This document shows positions 41,825-51,714 of a stretch of DNA of 64,000 nucleotides, in pieces. Position 1 is the stretch's first letter; each line of letters opens with the position of its first letter. The translations under genes were made by a program, and so were the position numbers. Origin of the DNA: Sphingobium sp. 15-1 (GTDB lineage: Bacteria; Pseudomonadota; Alphaproteobacteria; Sphingomonadales; Sphingomonadaceae); the NCBI RefSeq assembly GCF_013375535.1, contig NZ_JABXJG010000001.1, positions 1,426,001 to 1,490,000 of the forward strand, read 5' to 3'. The notes under the pieces are model-generated. The model was not told the DNA's origin, ran no database searches, and was given only the letters and a program-made list of their open reading frames with translations.

Positions 41825-42472
41825 TCATGCCGCAGCCATCTGCTTGATCGCCCGCGCCTCCGCCGCCAGTGCCGCCGCGAAGCTCGGCCGCTCCCGCATC
41901 TCCCGCAACCAGCCGCGAAGGTGCGACCAGCGCCCCTCCGCCAGCACGGAACTACAATAGCAGATGTTGATGATCGGGCAGGCGACGGCAATATCCGCCA
42001 GCGTGAAGCGATCCTCCACCAGAAATCCGCTCTCCAGCAGAATATCCTCCAGATAGTCGTACAGTTCCGGCAGCTTCTCCGCCTCCGCCCTTTCGGCGGC
42101 GTCCAGATCCTGCGCCACGCCCATGAACGGCGCGACCATCCGGTTGAAGAAGATCCGCGCACCCGTCGCCTGCATGATGGTGTCGCCAAATTCCTCGTAC
42201 CAGATCGTCCGTGCCCGCGCCTTTGCCTCAACCGGGATCAGATTGGGCTCAGGACACAGCGTATCCAGATAGGTTATGATTGCCGTACTGTCGCTGATCA
42301 GGAAATCCCCATCCTGAAAGCCCGGTATCTTGCCGAAGGGCGACGCCTGGACAAAGGCGTCGCAACCCTGCCCGAAACCGCCCGGCTTCACCTCCAGATC
42401 GATGCCCTTCTCGGCGGCGAAGACGATGACCTTGCGCACGAATGGCGACGGCCGCGCTCCATAAAGGATCAT
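41825..42472 (-). CDS. Glutathione S-transferase family protein
   Basis: A 215-residue GST with an N-terminal thioredoxin fold: MILYGARPSPFVRKVIVFAA has Ser in the active-site loop, then SPFGKIPGFQDGDFLISDST with the cis-Pro and SNAIL-like region. The helical domain includes ILLESGFLVEDRFTLADIAV. The enzyme probably conjugates glutathione to electrophiles. It is outside the GTA cluster and shows normal base composition. Substrate unknown. Confidence 0.86.
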   Translation of the reverse strand: MILYGARPSPFVRKVIVFAAEKGIDLEVKPGGFGQGCDAFVQASPFGKIPGFQDGDFLISDSTAIITYLDTLCPEPNLIPVEAKARARTIWYEEFGDTIMQATGARIFFNRMVAPFMGVAQDLDAAERAEAEKLPELYDYLEDILLESGFLVEDRFTLADIAVACPIINICYCSSVLAEGRWSHLRGWLREMRERPSFAAALAAEARAIKQMAAA

Positions 42473-42558
42473 GACAAAGGCTCCTGGAAAGAGAAGCGCC
42501 CATCATCGCCCTCCCGTCCCGACACGCAACCCCGTTCGCACGTCCGACGGAAAACCGC

Positions 42559-43320
42559 TCACCGCCCGGCCTCATCCGCCCCGGCGACGGTCCGCGAATA
42601 ATCGATCCTGATCCGCACCCAGCTACCGACCATCACCTTGCCGTTGACGCGCGGCGGCAACACCAGGAACTGCCAGGCCGCCAGCCGCACCGCCTTCGCA
42701 AAGCCCGACCCCACGGGCGATTCGCCCAGCGCCTGGCAATTTTCGACATGATAATGGTCGACCGTCTTGCAGGCGACCAGGCCCCAGCCATTGCCCGGCG
42801 CATTGGCGGGCAGATAGCCGCCCAGTTCCGCCGGACTAGGCCGCCGATACCATTCCGCCTCGAACAACTGCACCCCGCCCGGCCCCTCGCCCGGCCCGGC
42901 CGCCGCCGCGCTGTTCCCCTGCCCCGAAGCGCCGTCGGCGGCTCCCTGCTTCGCCATCTTGCCGATGTCCGCCGACGCCATCTGCTGCCTGTCCATCACC
43001 AGGAAGGGCAGAGGCGATGGCTGCTGCTCGGTCGGCCTCACCACCGGCCGGTCGGGCTTCACCACTGGCCGCACCTGCCGCTGCGCCGATTTCTCCTGCC
43101 GCTTCTTCTCGCTCTTCTCAGCCTTGCTCTGCGCCTTTTCCGCCTTGGGCGCGGGCGCCATCTCGAAGGTCACGGGATTGCGAAAGTCGGGCAAGCGCAC
43201 GACCGGCTTGGGCGCCAGCGCCAGCAGCGCCAGCAGCAGCAAGCCGTTGAACAGCAGCGCAAACAGCAATCCACTGCCGCGCTCGCGCCATTTCAAAGGG
43301 GATGAAGAGGTCAAATTCAC
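42559..43320 (-). CDS. TonB-like periplasmic-spanning protein
   Basis: A 253-residue protein with one N-terminal transmembrane helix (LLFALLFNGLLLLALLALAP) followed by a Lys/Pro/Glu-rich linker (KAEKAQSKAEKSEKKRQEKS, KPDRPVVRPTEQ) and a folded periplasmic part. That layout resembles TonB/TolA proteins, but the C-terminus (SWVRIRIDYSRTV) lacks a clear TonB signature. Two cysteines (LVACKTVDHY and ENCQALG) may pair. It is not near the orphan exbD. The call as TonB-like is architecture-based; another periplasmic function is possible. Confidence 0.6.
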   Translation of the reverse strand: MNLTSSSPLKWRERGSGLLFALLFNGLLLLALLALAPKPVVRLPDFRNPVTFEMAPAPKAEKAQSKAEKSEKKRQEKSAQRQVRPVVKPDRPVVRPTEQQPSPLPFLVMDRQQMASADIGKMAKQGAADGASGQGNSAAAAGPGEGPGGVQLFEAEWYRRPSPAELGGYLPANAPGNGWGLVACKTVDHYHVENCQALGESPVGSGFAKAVRLAAWQFLVLPPRVNGKVMVGSWVRIRIDYSRTVAGADEAGR

Positions 43321-43389
43321 ATGGATGCGCCGGGCGGGGTCTCACAGGGGGTCATGCCCAGACGCCGCCGTCCCGTCAACGCCGTCGCG

Positions 43390-43632
43390 TCAACAGACAT
43401 CCTCCTCCCGCACCACAGGACGGCTTTCCCGCGTCGCCCGCATCCGGCTAGCCTTGTCATCGGGATCGGACGTCAGCACGACATGATCCTCATGCACCTC
43501 TAGCAGCACACCGGCAAAGGGCATGCCCTCCAGACTGCCCGTCACCCGGTAGCTGACCGAATCCCCGACCTTGAACGTCGCCGGATCGGTGTTGAATTCA
43601 AAGGGGCAACCGCCCTCTCCCATACCAAGCAT
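43390..43632 (-). CDS. Small conserved-type hypothetical protein
   Basis: An 80-residue soluble protein starting MLGMGEGGCPFEFN. The part TFKVGDSVSYRVTGSLEGMP and GVLLEVHEDHVVLTSDPDD looks like a small beta-barrel (SH3/KOW-like), possibly for nucleic acid or ligand binding. GGAGA lies 5 bp before ATG 43632. No signal or membrane segment. It stands between the TonB-like gene and a divergent GNAT gene. Function not recognised. Confidence 0.68.
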   Translation of the reverse strand: MLGMGEGGCPFEFNTDPATFKVGDSVSYRVTGSLEGMPFAGVLLEVHEDHVVLTSDPDDKASRMRATRESRPVVREEDVC

Positions 43633-43721
43633 ATATGTCTCCTGTGCCGGAACCCTAACGCGATGGCCCCCTGCCGATCAAGCATCTGTCGCTTCCATCA
43701 CAGGCGCGCTACAGCCCCGCC

Positions 43722-44228
43722 ATGGACATCCGCCCCGCCCTCCCATCGGACCTCCCAGGCCTCCACCCGATCATAGAGCGCGCCTATCGTGGCGACACCG
43801 CCCGCCAAAGCTGGGCCATCGAATCAGCCCCACCCAGCAGCCCCCGCACCAGCATCGCCGCGCTCGAAGCGATCCTCGCCAACCCCGCCGAACGCCTGCT
43901 GGTTGCCCTGAAAGCAGACGGCACCCCCTCCGGCTGCGTCCAGATCTCCGACAAAGGCGACGGCCGGGCCTATCTCGGCCTATTGTGCGTCGACCCCGGC
44001 CTCCAGTCGAGCGGCCTCGGCCATCACCTCATCGCCGCCGCCGAACAACTCGCCGCATCGGCCTTCGGCGCCCGGCAGATGGAAATGACCGTCATCTCCA
44101 CCCATGACAAGCTTATCCAATATTATCAAAGACGTGGCTACCAACCTACCGGAGAGCAACGCCCCTACCCCGTCCCGCTCGATCCACCCCAGCAGATGCT
44201 CGTCCTGGCAAAAGCACTGGCGGCCTGA
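43722..44228 (+). CDS. GNAT family N-acetyltransferase
   Basis: A 168-residue GNAT protein. MDIRPALPSDLPGLHPIIER is the typical start, LGLLCVDPGLQSSGLGHHLI is the acetyl-CoA binding block, and ISTHDKLIQYYQRRGYQPTG ends the fold. The substrate is unknown. It is divergent from the small hypothetical gene and followed by a palindromic element (44249-44414). Confidence 0.84.
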   Translation: MDIRPALPSDLPGLHPIIERAYRGDTARQSWAIESAPPSSPRTSIAALEAILANPAERLLVALKADGTPSGCVQISDKGDGRAYLGLLCVDPGLQSSGLGHHLIAAAEQLAASAFGARQMEMTVISTHDKLIQYYQRRGYQPTGEQRPYPVPLDPPQQMLVLAKALAA

Positions 44229-44248
44229 AAGCAGTTCGGCTACGGCCC

Positions 44249-44414
44249 GGTCAGTTCGATTTTCCGTTCAGGGCGAGGCGAAAATGGTGGATTTCGAGAA
44301 TCTCGGAGCGAGTCACGTGCCTCGCTTCGACGCGGCGCGCTCAAGGCACGTGAGCACCGGAAGCGCAGAAATGCGCCATTTGCAGCCCGTCATGGACGGA
44401 AAGGCGAACTGACC
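44249..44414. repeat. Long palindromic element upstream of the YqaA-like gene
   Basis: Outer arms GGTCAGTTCG (44249-44258) and CGAACTGACC (44405-44414) and inner arms TCACGTGCCT and AGGCACGTGA form an extended inverted repeat of about 166 bp. It ends 4 bp before the ATG of the next gene. Confidence 0.75.
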
Positions 44415-44418
44415 GCCG

Positions 44419-45054
44419 ATGCTCACCAAGCTCTACCAATGGACGCTGGCGAAAGCCGCCCACGCCCACGCCGAACGCTGGCTCTTCGTCATCTCCTTTA
44501 TGGAAAGCAGCTTTTTCCCGATCCCGCCGCACCCGCTGCTCGGCCTGATGTGCCTCGCCCGCCCGGAACGCGCGATCCGCTTCGGGCTGATCTGCACCAT
44601 CGCCTCGGTCCTGGGCGGCCTGTTCGGCTATGCCATCGGCCATTTCCTCTATGAGACCGTCGGCCAGCAGATATTGAACGCCCTCGGCCTCGCCGCCAAA
44701 TTCCCCGTCGCCGCCTGCTATCTGCGCGATTACGGGGCAGAGATCATCTTGATCAAGGGCGCGACGCCGATCCCCTTCAAGCTGATCACCATCACGGCGG
44801 GCTTTATCGGCCTGTCGCTCTTCACCTTCCTCTGGGCGAGCGTTCTCAGCCGCGCCTTCCAGTTCATGCTGGTGGGCTTCCTGTTCTGGAAATTCGGCCG
44901 CCCGATCAAGGCGTTCATCGAGAAATATCTGGGCCTGCTCTCCGCCGGATTCCTGGTCCTGCTGGTCGGCGGCTTCATCGCGGCATCGGCCCTGTCGGGC
45001 GGCGGTGACAAGAGCGACAAGTGCAGCCACGCCACCATGGCCACCCTGCACTGA
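44419..45054 (+). CDS. YqaA/DedA-like VTT-domain membrane protein
   Basis: A 211-residue inner-membrane protein of the YqaA family. It has a re-entrant VTT domain: ESSFFPIPPHPLLGLMCLA, then GGLFGYAIGHFLYETVG and KGATPIPFKLITITAGFIG, with several hydrophobic helices. DedA/VTT proteins move lipids across the membrane. A Cys/His tail ends it (DKCSHATMATLH). Its stop is 10 bp before lnt, so it may be co-transcribed with it. The palindrome at 44249-44414 abuts its start and leaves no obvious ribosome site. Confidence 0.84.
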   Translation: MLTKLYQWTLAKAAHAHAERWLFVISFMESSFFPIPPHPLLGLMCLARPERAIRFGLICTIASVLGGLFGYAIGHFLYETVGQQILNALGLAAKFPVAACYLRDYGAEIILIKGATPIPFKLITITAGFIGLSLFTFLWASVLSRAFQFMLVGFLFWKFGRPIKAFIEKYLGLLSAGFLVLLVGGFIAASALSGGGDKSDKCSHATMATLH

Positions 45055-45064
45055 TCCGCACCCC

Positions 45065-46681
45065 ATGAAGGACATTCCGGCCCGCTTCCCGAAGCTCACT
45101 GCCCTGCTCGCGGGATTCGTGGCGGCGACCGGCTTCGAACCGCTGAAACTCTGGCCAGTCACCCTGGCCTGCTTCGCCCTGCTCATCGTCCTGATCGAAC
45201 AGGCCCCCAACCGCCGCGCCGCTTTCTCACGCGGCTGGCTGTTCGGCGTCGGCCATTTCACCCTGGGCCTCAACTGGATCGCCCACGCCTTCACCTTCCA
45301 GGACGCGATGCCCCACTGGTTCGGCTACGGTGCGGTGGTCCTCCTGTCCCTCTACCTCGCCGCCTATCCCGGCTTGGCCACTCTCGCCGCCTGGTGGTTA
45401 AGAAACCACATGTTCCTGCGAAGGCACTGGAACGAGACAAGCGGCTCGCGACAGCCCAGTCCCGCCGTCAGAACTGGACTCCTGCCTCCGCAGGAACACG
45501 CCACATTTCCTTTCACCCTCCTCTTCGCCGCCACCTGGCTGGCCTCGGAATATCTCCGCGCCACCGCCTTCACCGGCTTCGCGTGGAACCCGCTGGGCGT
45601 CACCCTCCTCCCCACCGGCATAGCGATCGCCTCCACCCTGATCGGCACCTACGGCCTCGGCGCCCTCTCCATCCTCGCATCCGGCGCACTCCTCCTCGCC
45701 CTCCGCCGCCAGTTCCGCCCAGCCGCCGCCCTCGCCACGCCCCTCATTGCCCTGGCTCTCTGGGGCAATCTCTCCCCCGCCCCACCGACCCCCGCAGGCG
45801 CCCCAAAAATCCGCGTGGTCCAACCCAATATCGGCCAGGACGAGAAATATTCCCCCGAACTCGAACAGGCCCATTTCCAGACCCTCGCCGCCCTCTCCGG
45901 CACGCCGCGCCCGGCCCCGCGCCTGATCTTCTGGCCCGAAGCCGCCATCCCCGCCTATCTCGACATGGAGCCCGACTGGCGCGCGCGCCTCGCCGCCTTG
46001 CTCGGCCCCGGCGACCTCCTCATGACCGGCGCGACCAAAGTCTATTTCAAAGAAGGCGTCCCGGAAAACGCCCTCGCCGGCGCGAACAACAGCCTGTTCA
46101 TCGTGAACGCCCAGGCCCAACTGCTGGGCCGCTACGACAAGTCCCACCTCGTCCCCTATGGCGAATATCTGCCGATGCGCCAGATTCTCCAGCCGCTCGG
46201 CCTGTCCCGCCTCGTCCCCGGCGCCGTCGATTTCTGGCCCGGCCCCGGCCCGCAAAGCCTGACCCTGCCCGCCACGCTGGGCCGCCCGCCGCTCAAGATG
46301 GGCGTGCAAATCTGCTACGAGATCATCTTCTCCGGCCAGGTGGTGGACGAAGCCAACCGCCCCGACTTCCTGTTCAACCCCTCGAACGACGCCTGGTTCG
46401 GCAGTTGGGGCCCGGTCCAGCACCTGGCCCAAGCCCGCCTCCGCGCGCTGGAGGAGGGCATCCCCATCATCCGCTCCACCCCCACCGGAGTCTCGGCGGT
46501 GGTCGACGCCCGCGGCCATATCCGCAGCAGCATCGGCCATCACCGCGCCGGTTTCCTCGACACCGCGCTGCCCCCCGCCCTGCCGCCGACGCTCTTCTCC
46601 CACCTCGGCAACTGGGCGGCATTCGGCTTCATGATCGCGCTCATCGCACTGGCCATTGCCACCCGCAGAACGACCCGCTAA
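45065..46681 (+). CDS. lnt: Apolipoprotein N-acyltransferase with an in-frame repeat insertion
   Basis: A 538-residue Lnt that adds the third acyl chain to lipoproteins. Catalytic Glu is in [10 protein letters not shown], Lys in [14 protein letters not shown] and Cys in [10 protein letters not shown], all intact. Membrane helices occupy the N-terminal half. Residues about 114-148 ([20 protein letters not shown] and on) interrupt the normal passage from AAWWLR to [15 protein letters not shown]; they are coded by a family B palindromic repeat (45404-45508), a multiple of three, with no stop. It follows the YqaA-like gene. Confidence 0.9.
   Translation: MKDIPARFPKLTALLAGFVAATGFEPLKLWPVTLACFALLIVLIEQAPNRRAAFSRGWLFGVGHFTLGLNWIAHAFTFQDAMPHWFGYGAVVLLSLYLAAYPGLATLAAWWLRNHMFLRRHWNETSGSRQPSPAVRTGLLPPQEHATFPFTLLFAATWLASEYLRATAFTGFAWNPLGVTLLPTGIAIASTLIGTYGLGALSILASGALLLALRRQFRPAAALATPLIALALWGNLSPAPPTPAGAPKIRVVQPNIGQDEKYSPELEQAHFQTLAALSGTPRPAPRLIFWPEAAIPAYLDMEPDWRARLAALLGPGDLLMTGATKVYFKEGVPENALAGANNSLFIVNAQAQLLGRYDKSHLVPYGEYLPMRQILQPLGLSRLVPGAVDFWPGPGPQSLTLPATLGRPPLKMGVQICYEIIFSGQVVDEANRPDFLFNPSNDAWFGSWGPVQHLAQARLRALEEGIPIIRSTPTGVSAVVDARGHIRSSIGHHRAGFLDTALPPALPPTLFSHLGNWAAFGFMIALIALAIATRRTTR
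45404..45508. repeat. Family B palindromic repeat inside lnt
   Basis: ATGTTCCTGCGAAGGCACTG to CTCCGCAGGAACACG, with inner ACAGCCCAGTCC and GAACTGGACTCC arms. Its reverse complement matches the intergenic copy at 20971-21086 in order. Length 105 bp, in frame. Confidence 0.85.
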
Positions 46682-46684
46682 TAG

Positions 46685-46702
46685 CCACATAAACTTTTCT
46701 TT
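46685..46702. promoter_or_regulatory. Small hairpin upstream of metK
   Basis: CATAAA and TTTATG arms enclose CTTTTC, about 38 bp before the metK start. It is too small to identify as a SAM riboswitch, and no SAM riboswitch consensus was recognised. Confidence 0.35.
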
Positions 46703-46739
46703 ATGTCGCTTGCTCGAACAGCGTGCTAACGGGAGTCCC

Positions 46740-47948
46740 ATGCGCAACAACTATCTCTTCACCTCGGAATCGGTTTCCGAAGGCCATCCCGACAAGGTCG
46801 CGGACCAGATTTCCGACGCCATCGTCGACCTGTTCCTGTCGAAGGACCCTGAAGCCCGCATCGCCTGCGAAACGCTGACCACGACCCAGCTCGTCGTGCT
46901 GGCGGGCGAAATCCGCTGCAAGGGCGTCTATGAAAATGACGCCTGGGCGCCCGGCGCGCAGGAAGAGATCGAACGCGCGGTCCGCGAAACGGTGAAGCGC
47001 ATCGGCTACGAACAGGACGGCTTCCACTGGGAGACGTTCCGCTTCGAAAACAACCTCCATGGCCAGTCCGCGCACATCGCGCAGGGCGTCGACGCCGCGG
47101 GCAACAAGGATGAAGGCGCCGGCGACCAGGGCATCATGTTCGGCTTCGCCTGCGACGAAACCCCCGACCTCATGCCCGCCACGCTGGACTACAGCCACAA
47201 GATCCTGGCGAAGATGGCCGCCGACCGCCACAGCGGCCGCGCCCCCTTCCTGGAACCCGACGCCAAGAGCCAAGTGACGCTCCGCTTCGAAAATGGCAAG
47301 CCTGCAGCCGCCACCGCCATCGTCGTCTCGACCCAGCACGCGCCGGGCTATGACGAGGGCGCGAAGGAAGCCGAACTCAAAAATTATGTGAAGGGCGTTA
47401 TCGCGGAAGTGCTCCCCGGCGAGCTGCTCTCTGACGAGACCGTCTATCACATCAACCCAACCGGCAGCTTCGAAATCGGCGGGCCGGACGGCGACGCAGG
47501 CCTCACCGGCCGCAAGATCATCGTCGACACCTATGGCGGCGCCAGCCCCCATGGCGGCGGCGCGTTCAGCGGCAAGGATCCGACCAAGGTGGACCGCTCG
47601 GCGGCCTACATCACCCGTTATCTGGCAAAGAACATCGTCGCCGCCGGCCTCGCCAAGCGTTGCACGATCCAGCTCGCCTACGCCATCGGCGTGTCGGAGC
47701 CGCTTTCGCTCTATGTCGACACCCACGGCACCGGCACGGTGGACGACGACAAGATCGAGGACGCGATCAAGGGCATCAAGGAACTGGGCGGCCTCACCCC
47801 GCGCGGCATCCGCACCCATCTCGGCCTCAACAAGCCGATCTACCAGCCCTCGGCCGCCTATGGCCATTTCGGGCGGAAGGCTGAAGGCGACTTCTTCCCC
47901 TGGGAACGCACGGACCTGGTGGAAAAGCTGAAGGCCGCCATCGCCTGA
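46740..47948 (+). CDS. metK: S-adenosylmethionine synthetase
   Basis: A 402-residue MetK, full length, which makes S-adenosylmethionine from methionine and ATP. N-terminal [35 protein letters not shown] and the glycine-rich [19 protein letters not shown] are present. ATG 46740 lies in GGGAGTCCCATG. The gene may have its own promoter in the 58-bp gap after lnt. A small hairpin is in the leader. Confidence 0.97.
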   Translation: MRNNYLFTSESVSEGHPDKVADQISDAIVDLFLSKDPEARIACETLTTTQLVVLAGEIRCKGVYENDAWAPGAQEEIERAVRETVKRIGYEQDGFHWETFRFENNLHGQSAHIAQGVDAAGNKDEGAGDQGIMFGFACDETPDLMPATLDYSHKILAKMAADRHSGRAPFLEPDAKSQVTLRFENGKPAAATAIVVSTQHAPGYDEGAKEAELKNYVKGVIAEVLPGELLSDETVYHINPTGSFEIGGPDGDAGLTGRKIIVDTYGGASPHGGGAFSGKDPTKVDRSAAYITRYLAKNIVAAGLAKRCTIQLAYAIGVSEPLSLYVDTHGTGTVDDDKIEDAIKGIKELGGLTPRGIRTHLGLNKPIYQPSAAYGHFGRKAEGDFFPWERTDLVEKLKAAIA

Positions 47949-47966
47949 CATAGAATGGAGGAAATC

Positions 47967-48467
47967 ATGGGACGGAAGCACCGCACGACCATCGCCACTC
48001 TGGCCATGTCAGCGGCGCTCGCCGCTTCCGTCCCATTCCCAACCCTGGCCGCCCCTGCCAGAACGACCGCCGATGCAGTGATCTTCCGCTCCGCAGGCCT
48101 CAAGAACAACGGTCGCGGCTGGACCAGCGGCTGCGATGAATCCGGCCAGCCGCCTTCGCCCGCCACAATAGACGAACGCCGCGATCTGAACGGCGACGGC
48201 CGCCCGGAAGTTGTCGTCTCCGAATCCAGCGGCTATTGCTACGGCAATACCGGCCAGGCCTTCTGGCTGCCCAGCCAGCAGGCCGACGGCAGTTGGAAAC
48301 TGATGGCCCATGAAACCGGCATCCCCGAATTTCTGGCCAGCAAGGGCGCGGGCGGCTGGCCCGATCTTTCGGTCGGCGGCCCCGGTTTCTGCTTCCCCGT
48401 CCTGCGCTGGAACGGCCGCAGCTACGCCTTCCATCGCCACGCCTATGAAGGAAAGCCCTGCCGCTGA
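47967..48467 (+). CDS. Secreted protein with an FG-GAP/EF-hand-like motif
   Basis: A 166-residue protein with a signal peptide (MGRKHRTTIATLAMSAALAA ... ALA). The mature part contains DERRDLNGDGRPEVVVSESS, a DxNxDGxxE calcium-binding or FG-GAP-like pattern, and paired cysteines (CDESGQ, YCYGNTGQ, FCFPVL, KPCR). Periplasmic or secreted; function not recognised. GGAGG precedes ATG 47967 by 6 bp. It follows metK closely (18 bp), so they may be co-transcribed. Confidence 0.7.
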   Translation: MGRKHRTTIATLAMSAALAASVPFPTLAAPARTTADAVIFRSAGLKNNGRGWTSGCDESGQPPSPATIDERRDLNGDGRPEVVVSESSGYCYGNTGQAFWLPSQQADGSWKLMAHETGIPEFLASKGAGGWPDLSVGGPGFCFPVLRWNGRSYAFHRHAYEGKPCR

Positions 48468-48596
48468 CAGACCCAGCATGGCGGCAAAATGACGAAAAGT
48501 TCATTAGCCCCGCACAGGAAAAACGCCCATAAGCAGGTCGTCGGGTCCGCACCCCTGTCGGGCCCGGCAACTCCCTCTTCCCAAAGGGGAATTGCG

Positions 48597-48785
48597 ATGA
48601 CTTCGGTATCCCGGAAACTGACTTCAGCCCTCCTCGGTCTCGCCCTCCTGGCCGGCAGCGCCGCTCCCGCGCTCGCCGCACCCTGCAAGGACGCCAAGGG
48701 CAAATTCGTCAAATGCCCGCCCAAGCCCGTCGCCAAAAAAGGCCCGTGCAAGGATGCCAAGGGCCGCTTCATCAAATGCAAATAA
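48597..48785 (+). CDS. Small secreted protein with a CKDAKGKFVKC repeat
   Basis: A 62-residue protein. A signal peptide (MTSVSRKLTSALLGLALLA ... ALA) is followed by two near-identical units, PCKDAKGKFVKC and PCKDAKGRFIKC, separated by PPKPVAKKG. The mature peptide is basic with four cysteines, so two disulphides are possible. Its role is unknown. AAAGGGGA precedes ATG 48597; an upstream in-frame start at 48489 would add an implausible tail. Confidence 0.72.
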   Translation: MTSVSRKLTSALLGLALLAGSAAPALAAPCKDAKGKFVKCPPKPVAKKGPCKDAKGRFIKCK

Positions 48786-48964
48786 GCTGAAGGCAGCAAC
48801 TCCCCAACCTCGCTCCCTTCCTCCAGGACAAGCCCGGCGCCGCTAGCCCCGACGCCGCGGCTCCCAGCCTCCTGCCCCCGGTCCATCTCCTCAACATCCG
48901 GGGGCAGGAGGCGCCCCCTCATCGCCGCTTGCCCCCATCGCCGCCGCCCGCTATCGGCGCGCCC

Positions 48965-49684
48965 ATGAAGACGCATGAATCTGGGCATAAATCCGGACAT
49001 CAATCCGGCGATCCCACCACGCTCAACCGCCTCTACGGCCGCCAGTCCGGGCACAAGCTGCGCGCGGCCCAGCAGCAACTGGTCGACACGCTGCTCCCCG
49101 CCCTCTCCGTCCCCGAAGAGGGCGAGATCACCGCCGCGAACCTCTTCGGCTACGACCGCCCGCTGCATTTCGAGATCGGCTTCGGCGGCGGCGAACATCT
49201 CGCCTATCGCGCCGACCTGCTGCCCGACCATGGCTTCATCGGCTGCGAACCTTTCCTGAACGGCGTCGTCACCGCGCTCGGCCATGTCCGCGACCAGGCA
49301 CTGGGCAATGTCCGCCTCCACATGGGCGACGCGCTGTCGGTCCTCAGCCGCATCCCCGACGGCGCGCTCAGCTTCGTCTACCTCCTCCATCCCGACCCCT
49401 GGCCCAAGGCGCGCCACGCCAAGCGCCGCATGATGAACCCCGGCCCGGTCGCCATGATCGCGCGAAAGCTGAAGCCCGGCGGCGAATTCCGCTTCGGCAC
49501 GGACCACCCCATCTATCTGCGCTGGGCGCTGATGGTGATGAACGGCCATCCCGACTTCGAATGGCTGGCCAGCGCCCCCGCGGATTTCCAGAACCGCCCC
49601 GGCGGCTGGCCCGAAACCCGCTACGAAGCCAAGGCCCGCCGCCTCGGCCATGAAGTCTGGTATTTCCGCTACCGCCGCATCTGA
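48965..49684 (+). CDS. trmB: tRNA (guanine-N7)-methyltransferase
   Basis: A 239-residue TrmB that makes m7G46 in tRNA. The SAM-binding motif is HFEIGFGGGEHLAY, and the family signature HPDPWPKARHAKRRMM and RFGTDHPIYLRWAL follow. The first 20 residues are rich in His and Gly. ATG 48965 (MKTHESGHKSGH) is used; the frame is open further upstream. Confidence 0.93.
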   Translation: MKTHESGHKSGHQSGDPTTLNRLYGRQSGHKLRAAQQQLVDTLLPALSVPEEGEITAANLFGYDRPLHFEIGFGGGEHLAYRADLLPDHGFIGCEPFLNGVVTALGHVRDQALGNVRLHMGDALSVLSRIPDGALSFVYLLHPDPWPKARHAKRRMMNPGPVAMIARKLKPGGEFRFGTDHPIYLRWALMVMNGHPDFEWLASAPADFQNRPGGWPETRYEAKARRLGHEVWYFRYRRI

Positions 49685-49931
49685 AAAGAAACCCCGCCGG
49701 AGCAAGCTCAACGACGGGGCCAAGGTTCAGGGAGGTGTCACTCCAAGGGGAAGAGTGACCCAACCTATCTAGGAACCTATCATGACAATTCAAGGACATG
49801 TCATCCTTTTGTCCTTCCGACGCGTCGCCCCGCCTCATCTCCCCAAGGCCGTCGGACGCGACCTTTACGAACCGTTCAGCCACCCCATATCAGGCTGACG
49901 CCAGAACCATATCGCTGCGAAAGGCCTTCAT

Positions 49932-51473
49932 GTGCCGAAGTCCCGTTGGGCAATTCTCCTTCCGGCACTGCTCTCGTGGCCAGGCATCCTCGCCGCCGCC
50001 CATGCCGAAACCTATTATGTCGATTCCCGTCTAGGCGACGACAGCGCCAGCGGAACCACGGCCGACCGGCCCTGGCAGTCCCTTGCCCGCGTCAACGGCT
50101 GGTCGCTCCAGCCCGGCGACCAAATCCTGCTGGCGGCCGGATCGGTATGGAAGGAACCGCTGACCATCACCCGGTCGGGCAAAGCCGGATCGCCCATCAC
50201 GATCGCCGCGACCGGCACCGGCCCCCGGCCGCGCATCGATGCGGGCGGCGTTTCCGAATATGCGGTGGGCGTGATCAATGCCGAATATGTCACGGTCGGC
50301 GGGCTGGAAGTCACCAATAACGCCCCCTCCCCGGCACCGCGCATCGGCATAGCAGTACGCGCCGAAAACCGGGGCGTGACGCGGGGCATCCGCATCAGCG
50401 ACAATTATGTCCACGACGTCCGGGGCACCAACGACCGCAAGGATAATGGCGGCATCCTGTTCAGCGCCACCGGCCGCACAGTCGCCACCCGCTTCCACGA
50501 TCTGGCGATCGAGCGCAACATCGTCTGGCGCGTCGACCGCTCGGGCATCGCCGGGATCAGCGACCGGGTGTCGTTTCTCGACTGGTTCCCCAGCGAAAAG
50601 GTCGTCATCCGCGACAATTATCTGGAGGACATCGGCGGCGACGGCATCGTGCCCCGCGGCACCGACGGCGCGCTGATCGAACATAATATCGTCCGCTACG
50701 CCGGCAGTCGCGCACCCGGCTATAATGCGGGCATCTGGCAATGGAGCACGGACAACAGCCTGATCCAGCTCAACGAAGCGGCCTATACCCGCACCCGTTA
50801 CGACGGCCAGGGCTTCGATTCCGATTTTAACTCGCGCCGCACCACCTTCCTCTACAATTACAGCCACGACAATGCGGGCGGCTTCCTGCTGATCTGCTCG
50901 CCCCGGCGCAACGACAAGGACAATCTGGGCAATCGCGGCACGGTGGCCCGCTTCAACGTCAGCCGCAATGACGGCACCCGCATCTTCCAGCTTTCCGGCA
51001 ATGTGTCGGACGCGCTGATCGAAAGGAACGTCATCCATGTGGGCAAGGCGATGGACGTCCAGATGGTCGTCGCCACCGAATGGCAGGGCTGGGCCCGCGA
51101 CGTCCGTTTCCAGCATAATATCTTCAAGGTGGCGGGCACCGCCCGCTATGGCAGCGAAAATGGCCGCAGCGGCCCCGACTATCTGATCAAGGCGGGCTTC
51201 TCCCCCGTCGAAGCCATAAGGTTCAAGCGCAACAGCTATTTCGGCAGCCATATCGACTTGCCGGAGGACGGGCTCGGCCAATCCGTAGTGCCCTATCAGG
51301 AAGTCGCCTCGGACTGGCAGGTGCCGACATTCGATCCCGCCCAGCCGGACGGATTCACGGAATATCTCGCCCGCCACCGCGCCTGGATGCTGGCGATGCT
51401 GACGCGGGAACTGGGTGAAACGGTCACGCCCAAACAACCGCGCCGCAGCTCGATCTTCCAAGCGCGGCGCTGA
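49932..51473 (+). CDS. Secreted right-handed beta-helix protein
   Basis: A 513-residue exported protein starting with a GTG and a signal peptide (ILLPALLSWPGILAAAHA). ETYYVDSRLGDDSASGTTAD and PWQSLARVNGWSLQPGDQIL form the cap that starts a parallel beta-helix of the pectate-lyase or polysaccharide-lyase type. Repeats of the form NYVHDVRG, NIVWRVDRSG, NYLEDIGGDG and NIVRYAG follow, then YLARHRAWMLAML near the end. It probably binds or degrades a polysaccharide; no catalytic residues are assigned. GTG 49932 is the only start near the signal peptide. Confidence 0.85.
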   Translation: MPKSRWAILLPALLSWPGILAAAHAETYYVDSRLGDDSASGTTADRPWQSLARVNGWSLQPGDQILLAAGSVWKEPLTITRSGKAGSPITIAATGTGPRPRIDAGGVSEYAVGVINAEYVTVGGLEVTNNAPSPAPRIGIAVRAENRGVTRGIRISDNYVHDVRGTNDRKDNGGILFSATGRTVATRFHDLAIERNIVWRVDRSGIAGISDRVSFLDWFPSEKVVIRDNYLEDIGGDGIVPRGTDGALIEHNIVRYAGSRAPGYNAGIWQWSTDNSLIQLNEAAYTRTRYDGQGFDSDFNSRRTTFLYNYSHDNAGGFLLICSPRRNDKDNLGNRGTVARFNVSRNDGTRIFQLSGNVSDALIERNVIHVGKAMDVQMVVATEWQGWARDVRFQHNIFKVAGTARYGSENGRSGPDYLIKAGFSPVEAIRFKRNSYFGSHIDLPEDGLGQSVVPYQEVASDWQVPTFDPAQPDGFTEYLARHRAWMLAMLTRELGETVTPKQPRRSSIFQARR

Positions 51474-51714
51474 CTCGTCCTGCGAAGGAAGGCGGGGCTC
51501 AAGGTGGGTCGCGTGCAGGCTGACGCCTGCCGCGGCACTAGGACATAGAAGCCGGTCGAAGTCGATTGCGATAATTTAGACGTGGATCAAGCGAACTTCG
51601 CTTATTTTCAGGGCAAAGCAACCGGGCATGCGCGGAAGAAAGAACAACGGCCCAAAGAGTCCCGCCCGACGCATGGCAATGACGGTCTCCACCCGGCCGG
51701 AGCCCTCCCAACCC

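Noticed and set aside
46682..46739. SAM riboswitch upstream of metK
   Set aside because: Only a small CATAAA/TTTATG hairpin is present in 58 bp; none of the SAM-I, SAM-II or SAM/SAH consensus features could be matched by eye.
49690..49718. Rho-independent terminator after trmB
   Set aside because: CCCCG-C-CG and CG-A-CGGGG arms are interrupted and no T tract follows on the plus strand.
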